Source of the DNA: Microbacterium sp. zg-Y818
Lineage (GTDB): Bacteria; Actinomycetota; Actinomycetes; Actinomycetales; Microbacteriaceae
Direction of reading: 5' to 3'
DNA length: 64,000 nt
Assembly (NCBI RefSeq): GCF_030246905.1
Contig: NZ_CP126741.1
Location: 744,001-808,000 of the forward strand
Shown: positions 9,721-18,393 of the stretch, in pieces
Layout of the letters: every line of letters starts with the position of its first letter
Numbering within the stretch: position 1 is the stretch's first letter
The notes under the pieces: generated by a model
What the model saw: the letters and a program-made list of their open reading frames with translations, nothing else
Databases searched by the model: none
Told to the model about the DNA's origin: nothing
Position numbers and translations under genes: made by a program

Positions 9721-9729
9721 GCGCTCAGC
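9716..9729. terminator. Perfect 14-base palindrome across two facing stops
   Basis: GCTGAGCGCTCAGC contains the stop codons of the NUDIX gene and metX. It could fold in both transcripts, although the stem has no separate loop. Termination activity is uncertain. Confidence 0.3.
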
Positions 9730-10930
9730 TCTGCAGCAGACGCCGCAGGTGGTGGCCGACGGCGGCAGTCTCGATCAGGAACCCGTCGTGGCCGAAGTCG
9801 CTGGAGAGCACCACCGCGGCGTCGCCGTCGAGCGTGTGCGGGATGCCGCGGGCGATGCGGTGCTGCCCGTCGACGGGGAACAGCCGGTCGCTGTCGATGC
9901 CGAGCACCAGGGTCGTGGCGCTCACGCGCGCCAGGGCGTCCTCGATGCCGCCGCGGTCACGGCCGACGTCGTGCGAGTCCATCGCCTCCACCAGCACCAG
10001 GTAGCTGTTGGCGTCGAAGCGGCGCGTGAACTTGTTGCCGTGGAAGTCGAGGTAGGACTCCACGGCGAACCGGCCGCCGTGGCCGAGCGGGCTCTTGCCG
10101 GACTGCCACGAGCGCTGGAAGCGCGAGTTCAGTTCGGTGGGGGAGCGGTAGTTCAGCAGCGCCATGCGGCGCGCCAGCGCGAGGCCCCGGTGCGGACCGT
10201 CGCCGTCGCCGGCGTCGTAGTACTCCCCGCCCTGGAATCTCGGGTCGATCTGGATCGCCTCCAGCTGCACCGAGTTCAGCGCGATCTGGTCGGCGGTGTT
10301 CGCCGGGGGAGCCGAGAGCACCGCCAGACGTTCGACGCGGTCGGGAGCGGACACCGCCCACTCCAGCGCATGCATGCCGCCCATCGATCCGCCCACGACC
10401 GCCGCCCAGCTGCCCACGCCGAGGGTGTCGGCCAGGCGCACCTGCGCGGCCACCTGGTCGCGGATGGTGAGGTACGGGAAGCGCGAGGCCCATTCGTAAC
10501 CGTCGGGACCGATGCTCGCCGGGCCGGTCGATCCCTGGCATCCGCCCAGCATGTTCGGGGCGACGACGAACCAGCGATCGGTGTCGATCGGGGCGCCGGG
10601 ACCGACGATGTCGCTCCACCAGCCGGCGGTGGGGTGTCCAGGGCCGGCAGGCCCGCGCACGTGGGAGTCACCGGTGAGGGCGTGCAGGATCAGCACGGCG
10701 TTGTCGCGGGCGGGGTTCAGCTCGCCCCAGGTCTCGTACGCGAGGCGCATCGCGGACAGTTCGCGGCCGCTCTCGGTGCGGAAGGCTCCGAACGCTTCGA
10801 ACCTGCGGTCACCCGGCGGATCTCCGTCGCGCCAGGCGCCGGTCGCGGGAGGGCGGCCCAGCAGCAGGCGCGCGTCGGCCTCGGTCACCGGCGCCGAGGG
10901 CACGGTGTCTTCGGAGGTCTGCCAGTCCAC
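9725..10930 (-). CDS. metX: Homoserine O-acetyltransferase
   Basis: 401 residues, alpha/beta-hydrolase fold. It acetylates homoserine with acetyl-CoA, the first step of the direct-sulfhydrylation route to methionine. The nucleophile sits in VVGGSMGGMHALEW (Ser182), with Asp in TLVLGIDSDRLFP and His in SSDFGHDGFLIE; the family block NMLGGCQGSTGP is intact. The GTG start gives the family N-terminus, and CAGAAT (10937-10942, minus strand) lies six bases upstream, so the message may be leaderless. The partner sulfhydrylase metY is 2 kb away, separated by two unrelated genes. Confidence 0.93.
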   Translation of the reverse strand: MDWQTSEDTVPSAPVTEADARLLLGRPPATGAWRDGDPPGDRRFEAFGAFRTESGRELSAMRLAYETWGELNPARDNAVLILHALTGDSHVRGPAGPGHPTAGWWSDIVGPGAPIDTDRWFVVAPNMLGGCQGSTGPASIGPDGYEWASRFPYLTIRDQVAAQVRLADTLGVGSWAAVVGGSMGGMHALEWAVSAPDRVERLAVLSAPPANTADQIALNSVQLEAIQIDPRFQGGEYYDAGDGDGPHRGLALARRMALLNYRSPTELNSRFQRSWQSGKSPLGHGGRFAVESYLDFHGNKFTRRFDANSYLVLVEAMDSHDVGRDRGGIEDALARVSATTLVLGIDSDRLFPVDGQHRIARGIPHTLDGDAAVVLSSDFGHDGFLIETAAVGHHLRRLLQS

Positions 10931-10991
10931 GTCCCCATTCTGGCCGGTGCGGCCGAGAGAGTACCCCGTGTTACGTGTCCGGAGGTCGCGG

Positions 10992-10997
10992 TAGGGT
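10992..10997 (+). promoter_or_regulatory. -10 hexamer for the toroid-fold gene
   Basis: TAGGGT, six bases before the ATG at 11004; it faces the metX promoter. Confidence 0.55.
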
Positions 10998-11003
10998 CCG
11001 CCC

Positions 11004-11945
11004 ATGAGCGCAATCGACTATCTTCTGGACGCCGATCCGGCCATCCGCTGGCAGGTCCTGCGAGATCTGACGGATGTCGCGCCCGAAGAGGTCGCCGCGG
11101 AGCGTGCGCGGGTGGCCACGGAGGGTTGGGGAGCCCGGCTGCTCGCCGAGCAGGCCGAGGACGGGCTGTGGGATGGGGGCACCTATCGCCCCGGCTGGGT
11201 GGATGAGAGCCGCCCGTTCTACGACGCGTGGTCGGCCACGCATCCGTCGCTGGAACTGCTGCGCGCGTTCGGGCCCGACCCGGCGGCGCCCGAGGTCGTC
11301 CGCGCGATCACGCGGGTGCGCGAGCACGTCCGCTGGGATCACGAGGGGCAGCCCTACTTCGACGGCGAGGTCGAGCCGTGCATCAACGGGGGCGCGCTGG
11401 CCAATGCCGCCTACTTCGGGCAGGACGGCCGCATGATCGTCGAGACGCTGCTGTCGGGGCAGCTGGCCGACGGCGGGTGGAACTGCTGGGACGACGACGG
11501 CACGAGCCGCTCGTCGTTCCACTCCACGATCTGCGCGCTGGAGGGCCTGTGGGCGTGGGAGCAGGCCGACGGCGGATCGGATGCCGTGGCCGCCGCCCGC
11601 GCGCGCGGTGAGGAGTATCTGCTCACGCGGCGCCTGCTCCGCCGCGTCTCCAACGGTGAGGTCATCGATCCCCGCTTCGCCATGGCGTCCTTCCCCACCC
11701 GGTGGTACTACGACGTGCTGCGTGCTCTGGACTACATGCGGGAGGCGCGTCCGGAGCGTGACGCCCGCTGTGCGGAGGCCATCGACCTGCTGCGCGCGAA
11801 GATGCTCCCGTTCGGGATGTGGAAGCTCGAGCTGACCCACCAGGGGCCCACGCTGTTCGACCTGGAGGCAGAGCACGAGGGATTCCCGAGCCGCTGGGTG
11901 ACGCTGCGCGCGCTGCGGGTGCTGCGGTGGTGGGACGGCGCCTGA
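11004..11945 (+). CDS. Hypothetical protein with squalene-cyclase-like alpha/alpha toroid features
   Basis: 313 residues. I do not recognise a characterised family. Motifs such as GLWDGGTYRPGW, LADGGWNCWDDDG, STICALEGLWAWE and FPTRWYYDVLRALDYM resemble the Gly-Trp rich QW-type repeats and paired helices of prenyltransferase/squalene cyclase toroids. There is no signal peptide. Neither the DXDD nor the VXDD catalytic acid motif is visible, so cyclase activity should not be assumed. Homologues are often annotated squalene cyclase. It lies between metX and metY but is on the opposite strand to both. Confidence 0.6.
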   Translation: MSAIDYLLDADPAIRWQVLRDLTDVAPEEVAAERARVATEGWGARLLAEQAEDGLWDGGTYRPGWVDESRPFYDAWSATHPSLELLRAFGPDPAAPEVVRAITRVREHVRWDHEGQPYFDGEVEPCINGGALANAAYFGQDGRMIVETLLSGQLADGGWNCWDDDGTSRSSFHSTICALEGLWAWEQADGGSDAVAAARARGEEYLLTRRLLRRVSNGEVIDPRFAMASFPTRWYYDVLRALDYMREARPERDARCAEAIDLLRAKMLPFGMWKLELTHQGPTLFDLEAEHEGFPSRWVTLRALRVLRWWDGA

Positions 11946-11946
11946 T

Positions 11947-12939
11947 TCAGAAGAACGGTCGGACCTCGTAGGTGGCGCCGTGCTGGCCGGCGAGGGCCAC
12001 CGGCACTCCGTTGACCGACTGCACGAAGCGGTGATCGGTGTACGTTCCCTCGGGAACGCGCGCGTCCACCCCCGGTAGCGCCCCTGACGTCTCGTTCGAG
12101 ATCCACACGACAACGCCGCGGTGGGTAGCGCGCACCTGGTCCACCAGCTCGACGAAGCGACGTCGCTCGTCCTGATCGAGGTACAGCAGCACGGCGCTGT
12201 GGAAGATGACGAGGGTGGCATCCGCCGGTGCCGAGGCGGCGACCTCCGGCAGGGCCTCGAGCAGATCGCCGCGGACGATGCCGGGCGGATCTGCCGCCGC
12301 GATCTCCGCCGCTGCGCGGAGCCGCGCCACGCGACCGTCGTGGTCGGGACCGGGCCACACCAGGGTCGCGAGCCAGTCGATCGCGGTGGCGTCCCGGGGG
12401 TCGATCGGGGCCAGATCGATGCCGCGCCGCCAGATGACCTCGGGAATGCGCTCGGGCACCGCTTCGTCGTCGTCCACGCGACACGGCATCACGACAGCTG
12501 CGTCACCGATGCGATGGATGCCGCCGGGGGCGGTGTATTCGTATGCGTAGCGATCCGGCAGCAGGCACAGCCCCGCCGCGGTGCCGACCTCCAGCAGCGC
12601 GAGGGGGCCGGCGATGCGCGCCAGCTGCGGCAGCAGCGTGGCGCATCGCGCGGGCTCATTGGTCTGGGTGGTGCGGGACCGTGCGATCCCGGCGACCCGA
12701 TCCCAGTTCCCCTCGAGCCACTCCCGCCACTGCGGGAACGGCTCGAGGGGGCTTCCCGCCCAGCGAGCGGCGGCGAAGATGCGGTTCGGCTGCCGCACGG
12801 CGGGTGGGAGGGCGGCGATGAGGGCGAGGATGCCGGGGTCCTTCGCGATGCCGGTGGCCCAGTGCTCGTACAGCGGAGACGTACCGTGCGCCCATCGGCG
12901 CCCGAAATCGTCGTAGGTCGCGGCGAGCGCGTCGGTCAC
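11947..12939 (-). CDS. DUF2332 family protein
   Basis: 330 residues. It matches the DUF2332 pattern seen in actinobacteria: an N-terminal helical part (LYEHWATGIAKDPGILALIAALP), then a Rossmann-like half with ALLEVGTAAGLCLLPDRYAYEY and LVIFHSAVLLYLDQDERRRFVELVD. The second half resembles a class I methyltransferase core, but no function is established. The GTG start is set by TACCCT (12946-12951, minus strand) six bases upstream. The end faces the preceding plus-strand gene with a one-base gap. Confidence 0.7.
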   Translation of the reverse strand: MTDALAATYDDFGRRWAHGTSPLYEHWATGIAKDPGILALIAALPPAVRQPNRIFAAARWAGSPLEPFPQWREWLEGNWDRVAGIARSRTTQTNEPARCATLLPQLARIAGPLALLEVGTAAGLCLLPDRYAYEYTAPGGIHRIGDAAVVMPCRVDDDEAVPERIPEVIWRRGIDLAPIDPRDATAIDWLATLVWPGPDHDGRVARLRAAAEIAAADPPGIVRGDLLEALPEVAASAPADATLVIFHSAVLLYLDQDERRRFVELVDQVRATHRGVVVWISNETSGALPGVDARVPEGTYTDHRFVQSVNGVPVALAGQHGATYEVRPFF

Positions 12940-12945
12940 GGCATC

Positions 12946-12951
12946 AGGGTA
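12946..12951 (-). promoter_or_regulatory. -10 hexamer of the DUF2332 gene
   Basis: TACCCT on the minus strand, six bases before the GTG at 12939. It implies that the gene has its own promoter although metY lies just upstream on the same strand. Confidence 0.5.
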
Positions 12952-12975
12952 CGGCGCACCCCCCTCACCGGCCGG

Positions 12976-14298
12976 TCAGGCGCGGGCGGCCTCCGACAGG
13001 CGGCGGGCGGCGGCGAGAGCCTGCGCGAGGTCGGCCTTCAGATCCTCGACGGCCTCGATGCCCACAGACAGGCGCACCAGGCCCGGGGTGACGCCCGAGG
13101 TCAGCTGCTGCTCAGGTGTCAGCTGCGAGTGCGTCGTGGAGGCGGGGTGGATGACGAGTGAGCGCACGTCGCCGATGTTGGCGAGGTGACTGAACAGCGT
13201 CAGCGAGTTGACGAACTCGCGGCCGGCCGCGACGCCGCCCTTGAGCTCGAACGACAGCACGGCGCCGACGCCCTTCGGGGCGTAGGTGTTGGCTGCGGCG
13301 TACCAGGGCGAGGTGGGAAGGCCCGAGTAGTTCACGGCGGCGACGTCGTCGTGGTTCTCCAGCCACTCCGCGATCTCCTGAGCGTTCTGCACGTGACGCT
13401 CCATGCGCAGGGACAGCGTCTCGATGCCCTGCAGCAGCAGCCAGGCGCTCATCGGGGCGATGGCCGCGCCGAGGTCCCGCAGCAGCTGCACGCGGGCCTT
13501 GATGATGTAGGCCAGGCCGTCGCCGACGGCGGTGGTGTACGAGGCACCGTGGTACGACGGGTCGGGTTCGGTGAGGCCCGGGAACTTCTCGACGTTCTGC
13601 GACCACGCGAACCGTCCGCCGTCGACGATGACGCCGCCGATCGTCGTGCCGTGGCCGCCGAGGAACTTCGTCGCGGAGTGCACGATGATGTCGGCGCCGT
13701 GCTCGAACGGGCGGATGAGGTAGGGCGTGGCGATCGTGTTGTCGACGATGAGCGGCACGCCCGACTCGTGGGCGATGTCGGCGACGGTGCGGATGTCGAG
13801 CACGTTGATCTGCGGGTTGCCGATCGTCTCGGCGAAGAAGAGCTTCGTGTTCGGGCGCACGGCGCGGCGCCACTCCTCGGGGTCGTCCTGGTTCTCGACG
13901 AACGTCGTCTCGATGCCGAGCTTGGCGAGGGTGTACTTGAACAGGTTGTAGGTGCCGCCGTAGATCGAGCTCGACGACACGATGTGGTCGCCGGCCTGAG
14001 CGATGTTGAGCACGGCGAACGTCTCGGCCGCCTGGCCGCTGGCGACCAGCAGCGCGCCGGTGCCGCCCTCGAGCGCGGCGACGCGCTGCTCGACGACATC
14101 CTGGGTCGGGTTCTGGATGCGGGTGTAGATGTTGCCGAACTCCGCCAGCGAGAACAGGTTCGCGGCGTGGTCGGCGTTGTCGAACACGTAGGAGGTGGTC
14201 TGGTAGATCGGCGTGGCGCGAGCCTTGGTGACGGGGTCCGGGGCGGCACCGGAGTGGATCTGCTTGGTCTCGAAGCGCCAATTCTCGGGTGCGGACAT
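12976..14298 (-). CDS. metY: O-acetylhomoserine sulfhydrylase
   Basis: 440 residues, a PLP-dependent Cys/Met metabolism enzyme (fold type I). It converts O-acetylhomoserine and sulfide to homocysteine, the step after MetX. Seen: FETKQIHSG start, [51 protein letters not shown], and the Schiff-base Lys211 in [10 protein letters not shown]. Length near 430-440 and the ETKQIH start favour the sulfhydrylase over cystathionine synthases. AGGAG precedes the ATG by five bases. No SAM riboswitch is seen in the 50-base leader. Confidence 0.92.
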   Translation of the reverse strand: MSAPENWRFETKQIHSGAAPDPVTKARATPIYQTTSYVFDNADHAANLFSLAEFGNIYTRIQNPTQDVVEQRVAALEGGTGALLVASGQAAETFAVLNIAQAGDHIVSSSSIYGGTYNLFKYTLAKLGIETTFVENQDDPEEWRRAVRPNTKLFFAETIGNPQINVLDIRTVADIAHESGVPLIVDNTIATPYLIRPFEHGADIIVHSATKFLGGHGTTIGGVIVDGGRFAWSQNVEKFPGLTEPDPSYHGASYTTAVGDGLAYIIKARVQLLRDLGAAIAPMSAWLLLQGIETLSLRMERHVQNAQEIAEWLENHDDVAAVNYSGLPTSPWYAAANTYAPKGVGAVLSFELKGGVAAGREFVNSLTLFSHLANIGDVRSLVIHPASTTHSQLTPEQQLTSGVTPGLVRLSVGIEAVEDLKADLAQALAAARRLSEAARA

Positions 14299-14346
14299 GA
14301 TGACTCCTGGATCTCGGGCCGACCGCGGCTGCCGCGGCCTGGTCTG

Positions 14347-14373
14347 AGGCTACGGACTGGGCGCGCTTGTCAA
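14347..14373 (-). promoter_or_regulatory. metY promoter
   Basis: On the minus strand, TTGACA (14368-14373) and TAGCCT (14347-14352) are separated by 15 bases, about 50 bases before the metY ATG. The spacing is slightly short. Confidence 0.5.
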
Positions 14374-14406
14374 CAACGGGTCGGAAATGTGACGTAACCT
14401 GCGCGG

Positions 14407-14412
14407 TACGGT
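14407..14412 (+). promoter_or_regulatory. -10 hexamer of the SDR gene
   Basis: TACGGT, seven bases before the ATG at 14420; it rules out the in-frame GTG at 14411 that overlaps it. Confidence 0.55.
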
Positions 14413-14419
14413 GGGTGCC

Positions 14420-15202
14420 ATGACACGACGCGCGGTGGTCACGGGAGCGAGTTCGGGGATCGGCGAGGCCACGGTGCGTGCCCTCCGCAAGTCCGGATGG
14501 GACGTGGTGGGCGTCGCGCGTCGCGCGGAGCGGCTGGCGGCGCTGGAGAAGGAGACGGGCGCGGCGGCCTATGCGGCCGACCTCACGCAGCAGGCCGACG
14601 TCGACGCGCTCGCCGGGTGGCTCGCCGACACCGGGCCTGTGCACGCGCTCGTGAACGTGGCAGGAGGGGCGCGGGGGACCGATCGTGTCGAGGACGGCGA
14701 TCCGGCGGACTGGCGCTGGATGTTCGAGGTGAACGTGCTGTCGGCGCAGATGCTGGTGGCGGCCCTGCTGCCGCAGCTGCGCGCCGCCGCGGCCGTCGAC
14801 GGGCACGCCGACACGCTCTTCGTCACCTCCACCGCGGCACAGCGCGCGTACCCCGGCGGCGGCGGCTACAACGCCGCCAAGGCTGGGGAGTCCATGCTCG
14901 CCGAGGCGCTGCGCCTCGAGCTCAACGGCGAGCCGATCCGGGTCGTCGAGGTGGCTCCCGGCATGGTCTACACCGAGGAGTTCACGCTCAACCGCCTGGG
15001 CGGCGACCGCGCCGCGGCGGAGCGGGTCTACGACGGCGTGGAGCAGCCGCTCGTGGCATCCGACGTCGCCGACGTCATCGCCTACGCGCTGAACGCACCG
15101 GGGCATGTCAACCTCGACCTCGTCACGATGCGCCCGGTGGCGCAGTCGGCGCAGCACCTGCTCGCGCGCGGTCCGCTGCGCCCACGTCGACGGGTGGAGT
15201 GA
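14420..15202 (+). CDS. SDR family NAD(P)-dependent oxidoreductase
   Basis: 260 residues with the classical short-chain dehydrogenase motifs: TGASSGIGEA at the N-terminus, NVAGGARG in place of NNAG, the catalytic Ser in FVTSTAAQRAYPGGGGYNAAKAG with the YNAAK Tyr/Lys pair, and VAPGMVYTEEF. An aromatic-free Arg pair after beta-2 (VARRAERL) suggests NADP preference. It is close to the YdfG/serine dehydrogenase-like group, but the substrate is not determinable. Transcribed divergently from metY. Confidence 0.82.
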   Translation: MTRRAVVTGASSGIGEATVRALRKSGWDVVGVARRAERLAALEKETGAAAYAADLTQQADVDALAGWLADTGPVHALVNVAGGARGTDRVEDGDPADWRWMFEVNVLSAQMLVAALLPQLRAAAAVDGHADTLFVTSTAAQRAYPGGGGYNAAKAGESMLAEALRLELNGEPIRVVEVAPGMVYTEEFTLNRLGGDRAAAERVYDGVEQPLVASDVADVIAYALNAPGHVNLDLVTMRPVAQSAQHLLARGPLRPRRRVE

Positions 15203-15260
15203 GCGACGAACGCGGTCTAGCGTGTGAGTCGAGGCGGTTCTCGACTGAGGCGGTGGAGCC

Positions 15261-16064
15261 ATGGGCGAAGTGCGGACGGCGTTGGGCGACCGGATCGTCT
15301 TCGACCGGTACGGGCCGGAGTCGGCGCCTGCGGTGATCTTCGTCGCCGGTGCGGGCCTCGCTCGGGCGGGTGACGACGTGACCTCGGATACCGCGAGACG
15401 CATCGGAGAGGCCGGTTTTCAGGCGACGGTGCACGACCGGGTCGGCCGAGGGGACTCGGCGGCATCGGGGCCGATCTCGTTGGAGCGGGAGGTGGAGGCC
15501 CTCCGCGCGCTCGCACAGAACCTGGACGTCCCGGTGGTGCTCGTCGGCCACTCTTCCGGCTGCGCGATCGCGATCCAGGCGGCGCCGTCGATCGCCGGGC
15601 TCAAGGGCCTCGTCCTGTGGGAGGCGCCGTTCGGGCAGTTCGACGGCGGAGCCACGGCGTGGTGGGAGAGTGTCCAGGGCCACATCGACGCGGGGAGGCT
15701 GGAGGACGCCGTCGCCGCGTACATGGTCGACATGCCGCCGGGATGGATCGAGTACCTCAAGGGATCGCCGGAGTACCCCGCCTTCATCCTCAGCTGGATT
15801 CCGGACGGGTCCGCTCTTGCCCTCGTCGAATCCCGGGGCCTGGAGTCGTCGCTGCGCGACATCTCGGCGCCCGTCCTCGCGGTGTACGGCACGGAGTCCT
15901 TTCCCGGCATGGCACGCGCCGCCGTGGACATCGCCGCCGCCGCGCCGCGAGGATCGCACGAACAGGTGCGGGGCGCGGAGCACACGTGGGACTCGGAAGC
16001 GATGGCAGCGCGGCTCGTGCAGTTTCTCGCCACCGCGGAGCACGCGACCCACGGACCTGAGTGA
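15261..16064 (+). CDS. Alpha/beta hydrolase
   Basis: 267 residues. An alpha/beta-hydrolase fold with the nucleophile elbow VLVGHSSGCAIAI (Ser near residue 100), an acid after ISAPVLAVYGTES, and the C-terminal His in RGAEHTWDSEAM. No signal peptide, so cytoplasmic. GGTGGAG lies just before the ATG. The oxyanion stretch IFVAGAGLARAGDD resembles small esterases and lipases of unknown substrate. It stands alone between an SDR and the DUF222-HNH gene. Confidence 0.75.
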   Translation: MGEVRTALGDRIVFDRYGPESAPAVIFVAGAGLARAGDDVTSDTARRIGEAGFQATVHDRVGRGDSAASGPISLEREVEALRALAQNLDVPVVLVGHSSGCAIAIQAAPSIAGLKGLVLWEAPFGQFDGGATAWWESVQGHIDAGRLEDAVAAYMVDMPPGWIEYLKGSPEYPAFILSWIPDGSALALVESRGLESSLRDISAPVLAVYGTESFPGMARAAVDIAAAAPRGSHEQVRGAEHTWDSEAMAARLVQFLATAEHATHGPE

Positions 16065-16100
16065 GCGGATGCGCCGGTGTCGGCGGGTGTCGGCCGGTGT

Positions 16101-17516
16101 CTAGAACGGTGCGGGTTCTTCCGCCGCGGCGAGGGCCATGAACTCCAGCACCCGCCTCGGGATGTCGACATAGACCCGCCCTGTCGGGCTTGTCCATTCG
16201 AGGATGCCGTCGGGTTTCTGTACCACGCTCCATGCTGTCCCGTGTTTGACGGGGTGATGCCGGCCGGGGCAGAGGTTCGCGAGGTTGTTGACCCGTGTCG
16301 GCCCGCCGAGCGCGGCGTCGATCGTATGGTCGCCGTCGCACAGCCGGGCGGGCCTTCGACAGCCGGGGAACCGGCAGTGCTCGTCCCTCGCATCGAGGAG
16401 CCGGCGCATCTGGGCGCTGGGCCGGTAGGTGTCGACCTGCAGCACCGCCCCGGTCGTGGGGGACGTGAACAGTCGCTCCCACACGTCGGCGGTCGCGGCG
16501 AGACGTCGGGCCGTGTCGGGGTCGATCGGTCCGTATCCGATGAGTTCGGCGGGTTCGGTGCTGTCGCCGGTGAGGGTGGCGGCGGGGATGGTGATCTGCA
16601 CGTGCGCGGTGATCGCCGCCGTCTCGGGGATGCTGCCCGCTGACACCGGGGCGGTTGCGTGCCCGGTGAGGAGCAGATCGGCGAGCACATCGGCGCGGAC
16701 CTGGTCGGTGGTGCGGAGGTCGGTCGCGACGACATCCGTCTCGGCGACGTCGTCGCGGGCGACACGATCTGCTCCGGTACCGGCACCACCCGCGCCAACG
16801 CGGTTCTCGCCCGGGCCGCCGCCGGCCGAAGACCCGGCCCGCGCGGCCCGTGCCGCCGCAACGATCTCTCGGGCGTGCGCGGTGAGCCGGTCCCGGATCG
16901 CGTACGCCAGCGGTGCGGGAAGCACCGCGGCGAGCTCCGCCATGCCGTCGTCGAGGTCGCGCACCCACACCCGCCGCCCGGCGGTCGCTTCCGCGTGCCG
17001 TTCTTCCAGCGGCACCGGGTCGAGCTTCTGCGCCAGCATCAGGATGATCGGCTTCGCCCGCCCCGGCGTCTCCCGCTCCGCCACCACCAGCGCGGCCTGC
17101 TCGAACCGGGCCCGGGCGTCGGGGTCGGTGATGCGGGCGCCGGCATCCTGGATCACCCGCACATGCGCCACGTCGATGCGGCCCGACTCCAGCGCGGCCA
17201 GCGTTGCCGGGAACCCGTCCACCAGCACCGCCGCGTCCCGCATCCGTTCCTGCATGCCCCGGTCCGATCGCCGCAGCACCGCCGCGAGCTCGGCCGCCAT
17301 GGCCCGCCGCGGCATCTCCCGCTCCCGCCCCTCGCTCGACGGCACCCGCGCGGTCTCCTCCGCGGCGATCGCCTCCGCCCGGGCCAGCCACTGCAGCTCT
17401 TCCGCCTGCAGCGCCGCGATCGCCTGGCGCGTGTCTTCCACGCCGGTGATCACCGCGCCGTGCGAGGCAGTGGCGATCGAGGTGGCGATCGAACCGGTGG
17501 CCGGGGAGGTGTTCAT
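16101..17516 (-). CDS. DUF222 domain HNH endonuclease-like protein, copy 1 (13E12 repeat family)
   Basis: 471 residues. An N-terminal DUF222 helical region (about 40-330) is followed by a C-terminal HNH nuclease motif: CRFPGCRRPARLCDGDH, then NNLANLCPGRHHPVKHG, giving the His-Asn-His set with two Cys pairs. This is the REP13E12-type family, multi-copy in many actinobacteria and of unknown role. The start MNTSPATG matches the start of copy 2 (MNTSSTT), and CAGAAT lies seven bases upstream on the minus strand. A second gene of the same family lies at 55824-57176 in inverted orientation; copy 1 has a longer Gly/Ala linker near residue 240. Confidence 0.83.
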   Translation of the reverse strand: MNTSPATGSIATSIATASHGAVITGVEDTRQAIAALQAEELQWLARAEAIAAEETARVPSSEGREREMPRRAMAAELAAVLRRSDRGMQERMRDAAVLVDGFPATLAALESGRIDVAHVRVIQDAGARITDPDARARFEQAALVVAERETPGRAKPIILMLAQKLDPVPLEERHAEATAGRRVWVRDLDDGMAELAAVLPAPLAYAIRDRLTAHAREIVAAARAARAGSSAGGGPGENRVGAGGAGTGADRVARDDVAETDVVATDLRTTDQVRADVLADLLLTGHATAPVSAGSIPETAAITAHVQITIPAATLTGDSTEPAELIGYGPIDPDTARRLAATADVWERLFTSPTTGAVLQVDTYRPSAQMRRLLDARDEHCRFPGCRRPARLCDGDHTIDAALGGPTRVNNLANLCPGRHHPVKHGTAWSVVQKPDGILEWTSPTGRVYVDIPRRVLEFMALAAAEEPAPF

Positions 17517-17580
17517 ACCCCTGATTCTGGTGACCCCCTCCGACATCGAGAGCGCCACAAACCCCAGACCAAACGGTGAT

Positions 17581-17589
17581 TGTGGATAA
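17581..17589 (-). promoter_or_regulatory. DnaA-box-like 9-mer upstream of DUF222-HNH copy 1
   Basis: TTATCCACA on the minus strand, equal to the classical DnaA box. It sits 64 bases before the start codon; copy 2 has TTGTCCACA 63 bases before its start. Confidence 0.6.
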
Positions 17590-17687
17590 CTCGACGTCGC
17601 TCCGGGCTGGGGAGGAAACGGCGACGTACCGCACCCGAAGCGCCCCCTCCGTAGGCTGGTCGGGTGTGGACGGAGGAGCGGATGGCG

Positions 17688-18389
17688 ATGACCCTGCCCG
17701 AACTCGCGGAGGCGGGAATGGTGGACCCCGGGTGGGCGCGGGCGCTGCAGCCGGTCGCCCCCGACATCGCCGCGCTCGGTGAGCGGCTTCGCGCCGAGAC
17801 GGCCGCAGGGCGCGAATACCTGCCCGCCGGCGACCGCGTGCTCCGCGCGTTCCAGCGGCCGCTCGAGGACGTGCGCGTGCTGATCGTGGGGCAGGACCCG
17901 TACCCCACGCCCGGGCACCCGATCGGGCTGTCGTTCGCCGTCGACGCGCACGTGCGCCCCATCCCGCGAAGCCTGCGCAACATCTACAAAGAGCTTTCCG
18001 ACGACCTCGGCATCCCGCCGGCCGCCCACGGTGACCTCTCGGCGTGGAGCGACCAGGGCGTCATGCTGCTCAACCGCGTGCTGACCGTCGCGCCGGGCGC
18101 GGCCGGATCGCATCGGGGGTGGGGGTGGGAGAAGGTGACCGAGCACGCGATCCGGACGCTCGTGCAGCGTGAACAGCCCCTCGTGGCGATCTTGTGGGGG
18201 AAGGATGCCGCGGCGCTCGCGCCGATGCTCGGTGACACGCCCCGCATCGAGTCGCCGCACCCGTCGCCGCTGTCGGCGTCCCGGGGGTTCTTCGGCTCCC
18301 GTCCCTTCTCGCGCGCGGACGCCCTGCTCGTGGAACAGGGCGCAGAGCCGGTGGATTGGCGGCTCCCCGACCCCGCGGCCCTAGGCTGA
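17688..18389 (+). CDS. ung: Uracil-DNA glycosylase
   Basis: 233 residues, family 1 UDG, which removes uracil from DNA in base excision repair. Catalytic [10 protein letters not shown] (Asp70 as water-activating residue), [17 protein letters not shown] and the DNA-intercalation loop [18 protein letters not shown] are all intact. Three in-frame starts are possible. ATG 17688 is nine bases after GGAGGAG and matches the usual [10 protein letters not shown] start, while GTG 17664 lies exactly six bases after a TAGGCT hexamer. I chose 17688. The downstream GNAT gene has its promoter inside the last codons of ung. Confidence 0.93.
   Translation: MTLPELAEAGMVDPGWARALQPVAPDIAALGERLRAETAAGREYLPAGDRVLRAFQRPLEDVRVLIVGQDPYPTPGHPIGLSFAVDAHVRPIPRSLRNIYKELSDDLGIPPAAHGDLSAWSDQGVMLLNRVLTVAPGAAGSHRGWGWEKVTEHAIRTLVQREQPLVAILWGKDAAALAPMLGDTPRIESPHPSPLSASRGFFGSRPFSRADALLVEQGAEPVDWRLPDPAALG
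18382..18387 (+). promoter_or_regulatory. -10 hexamer of the GNAT gene
   Basis: TAGGCT, six bases before the ATG at 18394, inside the final codons of ung. Confidence 0.5.
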
Positions 18390-18393
18390 CGGC

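Noticed and set aside
14299..14346. SAM riboswitch before metY
   Set aside because: The leader is about 40 bases and carries none of the conserved SAM aptamer motifs.
13112..15403. 763-codon minus-strand frame
   Set aside because: Arg-rich shadow of metY in another frame and antisense of the SDR gene; the motifs are only in the metY frame.
16101..17516. DUF222-HNH gene as a transposon or intein remnant
   Set aside because: No terminal repeats, target duplication, transposase or splicing motifs are visible; it is a complete stand-alone gene.
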